Assembly: GCA_026996955.1 (NCBI GenBank)
Contig: JALWJV010000319.1
Span: forward strand, 1 to 8,191
Reading direction: 5' to 3'
DNA from: Deltaproteobacteria bacterium
GTDB taxonomy: Bacteria > Desulfobacterota > Dissulfuribacteria > Dissulfuribacterales > QOAL01
Length of the DNA: 8,191 nt
Shown here: one piece after another, positions 4,326 through 8,191 of the stretch
How positions within the stretch are numbered: position 1 is the first letter of the stretch
Layout of the letters: the number at the start of each line of letters is the position of its first letter
Program-made: the position numbers and the translations under genes
The notes under the pieces: generated by a model
Databases searched by the model: none
What the model saw: only the letters and a program-made list of their open reading frames with translations
Told to the model about the DNA's origin: nothing

Positions 4326-5135
4326 ATGTCCGGCACACCTCTGAAAGATTCCCTTGAACGTCTGTACAGGCAATACAACCACAGGCGGTACGTCCATCCG
4401 GACCCTCTTGAATTCCTGTATAACTATCCTGATCCGCTGGATCGGGAGATAGTAGCCCTTATTGCCTCATCCCTTGCCTATGGCAGGGTGAACCAGATAC
4501 TTAAGAGTGTCTCCCAAGTCCTTGAACCAATGGGGCAGTCTCCAGCCCGTTTTTTTGCCTCAGGCAATGCAGCGGATTTTGGCAGACTGTATTCAGGGTT
4601 CAAACATAGGTTTACCACTGGAGAAGACATTGCTGCCCTTTTTTTAGGTATCCTTGCAGCCCTTGATGAGTATGGCGGGCTTGAGGCCTGTTTTGTCTCA
4701 TGTTTCAGCCGGTCTGATGGGGATATAATAAAATCCCTGGTTTTTTTTGTGGATTACCTGCGAAGGGCAGGGGGGCTTAAGAGCAGCTTCTTTCTGCCGT
4801 CACCGGAGAAGGGCAGCGCGTGTAAGCGTCTTTTTCTGTTTCTGTGCTGGCTTGTCAGATTTGATGATGTTGATCCTGGCGGATGGGAGACCATTCCAGC
4901 CTCAGCCCTGTTAATCCCGCTTGATACCCACATGTTTCAGATTGCATCTTCGATGGGTTTTGTCTCTTTTAAACAGGCCAATTTGAAGGCAGCTATTGAG
5001 ATAACTAATAATTTCAGAATTATAAACCCGTCTGATCCGGTTAAGTATGATTTTGTGCTTACGCGCTTTGGTATCAGGCAGGAACTTGATAAAAAAACTC
5101 TTGTGGAAATTCTTCCATCCGGGCGGGTTTTATGA
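4326..5135 (+). CDS. TIGR02757 (DUF2400) family protein
   Basis: This 269-residue protein matches TIGR02757 along its length: LYRQYNHRRYVHPDPLEFLY (13-32), DREIVALIASSLAYGRVNQIL (39-59), HRFTTGEDIAALFLG (94-108), GSACKRLFLFLCWLVRFDDV (163-182), LLIPLDTHMFQIA (195-207) and DPVKYDFVLTRFGI (237-250). No function is established for the family. The PLDTH segment resembles the VDTH motif of endonuclease III-type HhH-GPD glycosylases, whose Asp is catalytic, so a DNA-repair-like fold is an inference worth testing. The start is the first ATG after an in-frame TAA at 4293-4295; family-like sequence begins within ten residues, yet no ribosome site precedes it, only the terminator stem. The TGA overlaps the ATG of a 37-codon ORF (ATGA). 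Confidence 0.85.
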   Translation: MSGTPLKDSLERLYRQYNHRRYVHPDPLEFLYNYPDPLDREIVALIASSLAYGRVNQILKSVSQVLEPMGQSPARFFASGNAADFGRLYSGFKHRFTTGEDIAALFLGILAALDEYGGLEACFVSCFSRSDGDIIKSLVFFVDYLRRAGGLKSSFFLPSPEKGSACKRLFLFLCWLVRFDDVDPGGWETIPASALLIPLDTHMFQIASSMGFVSFKQANLKAAIEITNNFRIINPSDPVKYDFVLTRFGIRQELDKKTLVEILPSGRVL

Positions 5136-5245
5136 TAAAAGTGGCAGACTGTTTTTCCGGGAGCCTGGCCACTTTAGCACTCACAAAGTACATTGGCCCA
5201 AGATACCGGGGCGTTGAATTTTATCCATCAAGGAGCAGATTATGA
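5132..5245 (+). CDS. small hypothetical ORF (37 residues) coupled to both neighbours
   Basis: The ATG at 5132 overlaps the stop of the TIGR02757 gene (ATGA). Its own TGA at 5243-5245 overlaps the ATG of thi4 at 5242 (ATGA). The peptide begins MIKVADCFSGSL and ends YPSRSRL, with one Cys, a hydrophobic middle (LATLALTKYIG) and an Arg-rich end. I do not recognise it. Perfect 4-nt overlaps on both sides argue for a translated, coupled gene that fills the 106-nt gap. Against this, an 8-bp inverted repeat lies in its first half, no strong ribosome site precedes it, and 37 open codons can arise by chance. It contains the thi4 ribosome site in its last codons. Confidence 0.4.
   Translation: MIKVADCFSGSLATLALTKYIGPRYRGVEFYPSRSRL
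5138..5175. repeat. 8-bp inverted repeat upstream of thi4
   Basis: AAAGTGGC (5138-5145) pairs perfectly with GCCACTTT (5168-5175) around a 22-nt loop. No U-tract follows, so it is not a standard terminator. It could be an RNA fold affecting thi4, or a coincidence within the small ORF. It has none of the conserved TPP-riboswitch core sequence. Confidence 0.35.
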
Positions 5246-6018
5246 GAGAGATAGATATAACACGCGGAATTATTGAAAATCATGTAGAAGATCTGATGCA
5301 GTCACTTAAGAGTGACGTGGTAATCGTTGGAGCCGGCCCTTCCGGGCTTGTGGCAGGTGGTTTCCTTGCTGAAATGGGAATCAATGTAACCATCCTTGAG
5401 AAGAAACTGGCTCCTGGCGGAGGAATCTGGGGCGGAGGCATGGGGTACAAGTATGTAATCATTCAGGATGAGGCAAAGAGCGTGCTTGATGATTACGAGA
5501 TACCATCAAAGCCCTTTGAAGATAACCTTCATGCCGTGGATGCACTTGCCCTTGCATCCGGGCTTATATTCGGCGCTGCCAAAAGGGGCGCCAAGATATT
5601 CAACCTTGTGGTTGTTGAGGACCTGCTTGTCAGAGAGGGCAGGGTAAACGGCGTGGTAATAAACAACACCTTTGCCATGATGAACCATTTCCCTGTTGAT
5701 CCAATCACAATGGAGGCAAAGGCTGTGGTTGATGCAACCGGGCATGATCATGATATTGTCCGCACCTTCTCAAACAAGAATGATGTTTCCCTTAATACAC
5801 CCAATGGCAAACCCCTGGGTGAGAGGTCAATGTTTGCAGAGCCTGCAGAAGATGCGGTTGTGACCAACACCACTGAGGTATATCCTGGCCTTTATGTATG
5901 CGGTATGTCCACAGCCGCTGTTTATGGCGGTTACAGGATGGGCCCCATCTTTGGCGGCATGCTGCTTTCCGGAAGGAAACTTGCGGATATGCTTGTTGAG
6001 GTATGTGGAAACAGATAG
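5242..6018 (+). CDS. thi4: Thi4-family thiazole synthase (sulfide-dependent type)
   Basis: This 258-residue enzyme makes the thiamin thiazole precursor (adenosine diphosphate thiazole) from NAD and glycine, with Fe(II). Yeast Thi4 donates sulfur from its own Cys205, whereas archaeal-type enzymes use free sulfide. Visible features are the dinucleotide motif VVIVGAGPSGL (26-36), LEKKLAPGGGIWGGGMGYK (52-70), VVDATGHDHD (162-171) and GGYRMGPIFGGMLLSG (229-244). The length fits the short archaeal/anaerobe type. The stretch NTFAMMNHFPVDPITM (142-157) covers the sulfur-donor site: the residue before Val-Asp-Pro, Cys in yeast and usually His in archaeal enzymes, appears to be Pro151, with His149 two residues earlier. 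This rules out the suicide mechanism by Cys here. AAGGAG at 5230-5235 with a 6-nt spacer supports the ATG. A sulfide-rich habitat would suit this enzyme. Closely related ribose-1,5-bisphosphate isomerases share the fold, but the thiazole synthase call is favoured. Confidence 0.9.
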   Translation: MREIDITRGIIENHVEDLMQSLKSDVVIVGAGPSGLVAGGFLAEMGINVTILEKKLAPGGGIWGGGMGYKYVIIQDEAKSVLDDYEIPSKPFEDNLHAVDALALASGLIFGAAKRGAKIFNLVVVEDLLVREGRVNGVVINNTFAMMNHFPVDPITMEAKAVVDATGHDHDIVRTFSNKNDVSLNTPNGKPLGERSMFAEPAEDAVVTNTTEVYPGLYVCGMSTAAVYGGYRMGPIFGGMLLSGRKLADMLVEVCGNR

Positions 6019-6043
6019 TATAGGCTGATAATCCGAGATTGAT

Positions 6044-6079
6044 TAAAGGGCAGTTCATCATTTGGAGAACTGCCCTTTA
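6044..6079. terminator. bidirectional terminator between thi4 and the GGDEF gene
   Basis: TAAAGGGCAGTTC (6044-6056) pairs perfectly with 6067-6079 around a 10-nt loop, giving a 13-bp stem. The stem base is A/T-rich on both sides, giving CCCTTTATCTTT on the plus strand and CCCTTTAATC on the minus strand. It sits between two convergent genes and can stop transcripts from both. Confidence 0.85.
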
Positions 6080-6082
6080 TCT

Positions 6083-8023
6083 TTAAAAGTTCTGTTTCCG
6101 CCACATGTCAGGTGTAAATCTAACCACCTTGTTTCTGCCTTGACGTTTTGCCTCGTAAAGTGCTACGTCAGCAAACTTTATTGCCTCCCAGATTGAGTCG
6201 GTATCTTTGGGGAATTCACTTATTCCAATGCTTATGGTTTTACTGAACTCTCCCTGGGGAAAACGGAATACAAACTCCTCCACCTTTTTTCTCAGGCGTT
6301 CAGCTACCTTCTCGGCAAAACCAGGCTCGCAGTCAACCAGCAGCATCAGGAACTCTTCCCCACCAAAACGTATGGCATAATCAGATTCCCTGGCCTGTGC
6401 CTTGATTATCCCGGCAAATTGTTTAAGCACCATATCGCCAACGTCGTGTCCGTACTGGTCATTAACTTGCTTGAAGTAGTCAATATCGCACATCAGTACA
6501 CCAAGTGAGGAGTTCAATCGTTTGATCCTTGCCACAATACCCTCAAGGTGCATTTCCATGTAGCGCCTGTTCAGGAGCAGTGTGATTGGGTCCTTGGTGG
6601 CACTCTCTCTGAGTGTCTGAGCAAGCAGTTTGGATTTTATGACCGGCATTGCCTCCATAAGGTAGAGTTTGGCCTTCATTATAGCATCCTGGAATGCCTC
6701 TTCCCTCTCAGGGTTGTTAATAAAGGGGAAGAGAAACTGTACTATCCCCAATACCTCTCCTCCTACACACATGGGAATGCACGCATGGGTCAGGGCATCA
6801 GGCCATGAGAATACCTGACATATTCCTTCATCCTGAAAGGAGGTAACAAAACCGCTTGTACGAAACGCCCGGCATTTGGATGGACTTATCCCCATTTCTA
6901 CAAGTTCAGTTTCGATTTCCGGAGGTTCTATGTACACGGGCACCATCTTGTCAGATTCCCTTATTACCTCGAAAATTACAAAACTCTGCAGTCCAAGCTG
7001 ACGTTTAAAAACCTGTCCTAATCTGCGGTAAACATCTGTGACGGTTTCATCACTTTCAATAGTACGCCTGAAGTGACATATGTTTCGTATGTGCTCAAGC
7101 AGTTTGTTTGTGGCAAAGGCTACCTGACCGATTTCATCGTTTCCGATAACCGGTATTTTTTCAATTGAGGCGCAGCCATCAGCGGTTGCAGGCGTTGTGT
7201 GAATGCTCTCAAGGCTGCGTGCCATGATACGAAGTGGGCCTACCAGGAATTTGCCCCAGGTAATGCTTAAAACAAGAAGTGCCAGCATGACTAGGGCTAT
7301 GATTACAAAGCCTGTCCTTATGTGCCACACCGCATGTTCGTTGATTCGTTTTATCTCTGAGTTAATGTGGGATACACCAGATTCAAGAATTTTTGACGCA
7401 AAATTTTCAATTACCAAAAGGTCATTTTCAATGGGGCTGGTCTGCTGCAACAAGGTTTTGGGCAGACCAGTGCCTTGATCCATGTTTTTGCTGTAATATC
7501 CCTCAATAATTGTCAAATGTTTCTTAATGTTTCTGATGGCGTTACCAACAGAGATTTTGAGTACAGGGTCAAGAGGCTCCTGCAGGTAAAATATATCATG
7601 GTTGTTTTTTCTTTGGTGGCCATTCCTATGACTTTCTTGGTTAATCAGGGGAATAATGAGGTGGGAGAGTTGCTCCAGATGATCCTTGATGTTTTTAACA
7701 GCAGTGAGCTTTTCCTCTCCGCAAGTTGACGCTGTGTTTGCAAGGTTGAGATTGTTTCTTATAGCATCAGTGTGTGATGTCAACCTCTTGTAAATTTTGA
7801 ATCTGGCGTTTTGGTGCCTGTTAATTATTTCCAGGTTCTGTTTGATTTCGCTTATAATATTACCGTAATAAAACCCCAGCACTATAAACCCCATAAGGCA
7901 TAGGCTCAGCATAAGGGTGATTTTTGTCATAATGGGAATATCAAGATATTTTTGCCATATTCCCAGCAGGAAGGATTTGGTTTGTTCAAACAGGCTGTGT
8001 TTCGCTGAAGTTTTTTGAGACAT
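6083..8023 (-). CDS. membrane-bound diguanylate cyclase (two TM, HAMP, GAF-like, GGDEF)
   Basis: This 646-residue protein makes cyclic di-GMP. TM1 is at about 31-54 and TM2 at about 236-256. Between them lie some 180 mostly helical, charged residues, probably a periplasmic sensor without recognisable family. A HAMP-like linker follows (about 257-316), then a GAF-like region (about 325-460) with Cys 384, 402, 415 and 419. The GGDEF domain (about 475-637) has DPITLLLNRRYME, metal-site CDIDYFKQVND (512-522), active-site GGEEF (554-558) and RESD (545-548) five residues before it, an intact inhibitory I-site. The enzyme should therefore be active and feedback-controlled. I chose the ATG at 8023 because AAGGA precedes it by 7 nt. 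A frame extension to 8128 adds 35 residues without a ribosome site. No EAL domain is present. It converges on thi4 and has no evident link to the other genes. Confidence 0.93.
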   Translation of the reverse strand: MSQKTSAKHSLFEQTKSFLLGIWQKYLDIPIMTKITLMLSLCLMGFIVLGFYYGNIISEIKQNLEIINRHQNARFKIYKRLTSHTDAIRNNLNLANTASTCGEEKLTAVKNIKDHLEQLSHLIIPLINQESHRNGHQRKNNHDIFYLQEPLDPVLKISVGNAIRNIKKHLTIIEGYYSKNMDQGTGLPKTLLQQTSPIENDLLVIENFASKILESGVSHINSEIKRINEHAVWHIRTGFVIIALVMLALLVLSITWGKFLVGPLRIMARSLESIHTTPATADGCASIEKIPVIGNDEIGQVAFATNKLLEHIRNICHFRRTIESDETVTDVYRRLGQVFKRQLGLQSFVIFEVIRESDKMVPVYIEPPEIETELVEMGISPSKCRAFRTSGFVTSFQDEGICQVFSWPDALTHACIPMCVGGEVLGIVQFLFPFINNPEREEAFQDAIMKAKLYLMEAMPVIKSKLLAQTLRESATKDPITLLLNRRYMEMHLEGIVARIKRLNSSLGVLMCDIDYFKQVNDQYGHDVGDMVLKQFAGIIKAQARESDYAIRFGGEEFLMLLVDCEPGFAEKVAERLRKKVEEFVFRFPQGEFSKTISIGISEFPKDTDSIWEAIKFADVALYEAKRQGRNKVVRFTPDMWRKQNF

Positions 8024-8030
8024 GTTGTAG

Positions 8031-8035
8031 TCCTT
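8031..8035 (-). promoter_or_regulatory. ribosome binding site deciding the GGDEF gene start
   Basis: On the minus strand AAGGA lies seven bases before the ATG at 8023. The more upstream ATG at 8128 is preceded by CAGATACC, which has no such motif. This supports the shorter protein, whose N terminus runs directly into the first membrane segment. Confidence 0.65.
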
Positions 8036-8109
8036 GCCAAGGTAGTGAAAGCTTCTCAAAATGACATGACTTTTATTGAGACATACGGTTAAATAGGTTT
8101 TGATAGGGC

Positions 8110-8120
8110 AAGCCCGGCTT
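8110..8120. promoter_or_regulatory. 11-bp near-palindrome upstream of the GGDEF gene
   Basis: AAGCC (8110-8114) and GGCTT (8116-8120) flank one base. The site is about 90 bp upstream of the chosen ATG, in the untranslated stretch 8024-8191, where I see no gene and no convincing -35/-10 pair. It could be an operator or chance. Confidence 0.2.
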
Positions 8121-8191
8121 TTGTTCATGGTATCTGCTGATATTGTTATCGGCAGTAGTATGACTGTTTGTAAAGTGACATCATAACTGAA

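Noticed and set aside
5136..5241. TPP riboswitch upstream of thi4
   Set aside because: No CUGAGA or conserved thi-box sequence is present. The only structure is an 8-bp inverted repeat without a U-tract.
8024..8128. 35-residue N-terminal extension of the GGDEF protein
   Set aside because: The ATG at 8128 lacks a ribosome site and the extension has no recognisable signal. The ATG at 8023 has AAGGA at 7 nt.

Overview
The window looks like part of a bacterial chromosome of roughly even base composition. The gene set points to a strict anaerobe, most likely a sulfate-reducing Desulfobacterota (Desulfobacterales-like). The reasons are an orange-protein (ORP) type Fe-S/metal-cofactor gene cluster, an archaeal-type sulfide-dependent Thi4, and a TIGR02757 protein. 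The taxonomic guess is inference from gene content; no marker gene is present.

Region 1 (1-189) is the upstream region. It holds a possible 3' end of an unknown gene (2-70) and a 13-bp palindrome 62 bp before the first start codon. Region 2 (190-3770) is a tight five-gene plus-strand operon: a NifX/ORP-domain protein with a Gly/Arg/Cys tail, two MinD-type ATPases each carrying an inserted two-cluster ferredoxin, an Mrp/Nbp35-type Fe-S carrier ATPase, and a second NifX/ORP-domain protein with a His/Cys tail. Junctions are ATGA, a 1-nt gap, 63 nt and TGATG. This is the gene content of the Desulfovibrio orp operons, here all on one strand and with the MrpORP fusion split in two. The likely role is assembly or trafficking of Fe-S or mixed-metal clusters in anaerobes.

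Region 3 (3771-4036) is intergenic and almost entirely filled by a 208-bp element (3807-4014). It has 16-bp imperfect terminal inverted repeats, a 5-bp target duplication (TACCA) and two internal inverted repeats, so it looks like a MITE or an internally deleted insertion sequence sitting just before the ribosome binding site of the next gene.

Region 4 (4037-6018) carries, on the plus strand, an FmdB-type zinc ribbon protein, a strong terminator, a TIGR02757 protein whose start codon lies directly behind that terminator, an unrecognised 37-codon ORF coupled by 4-nt overlaps on both sides, and thi4. In this Thi4 the residue that supplies sulfur or replaces that Cys in relatives appears to be Pro. 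A 13-bp stem (6044-6079) separates thi4 from region 5, a minus-strand membrane GGDEF protein (6083-8023) with an intact active site and I-site. Its upstream stretch (8024-8191) shows no gene.
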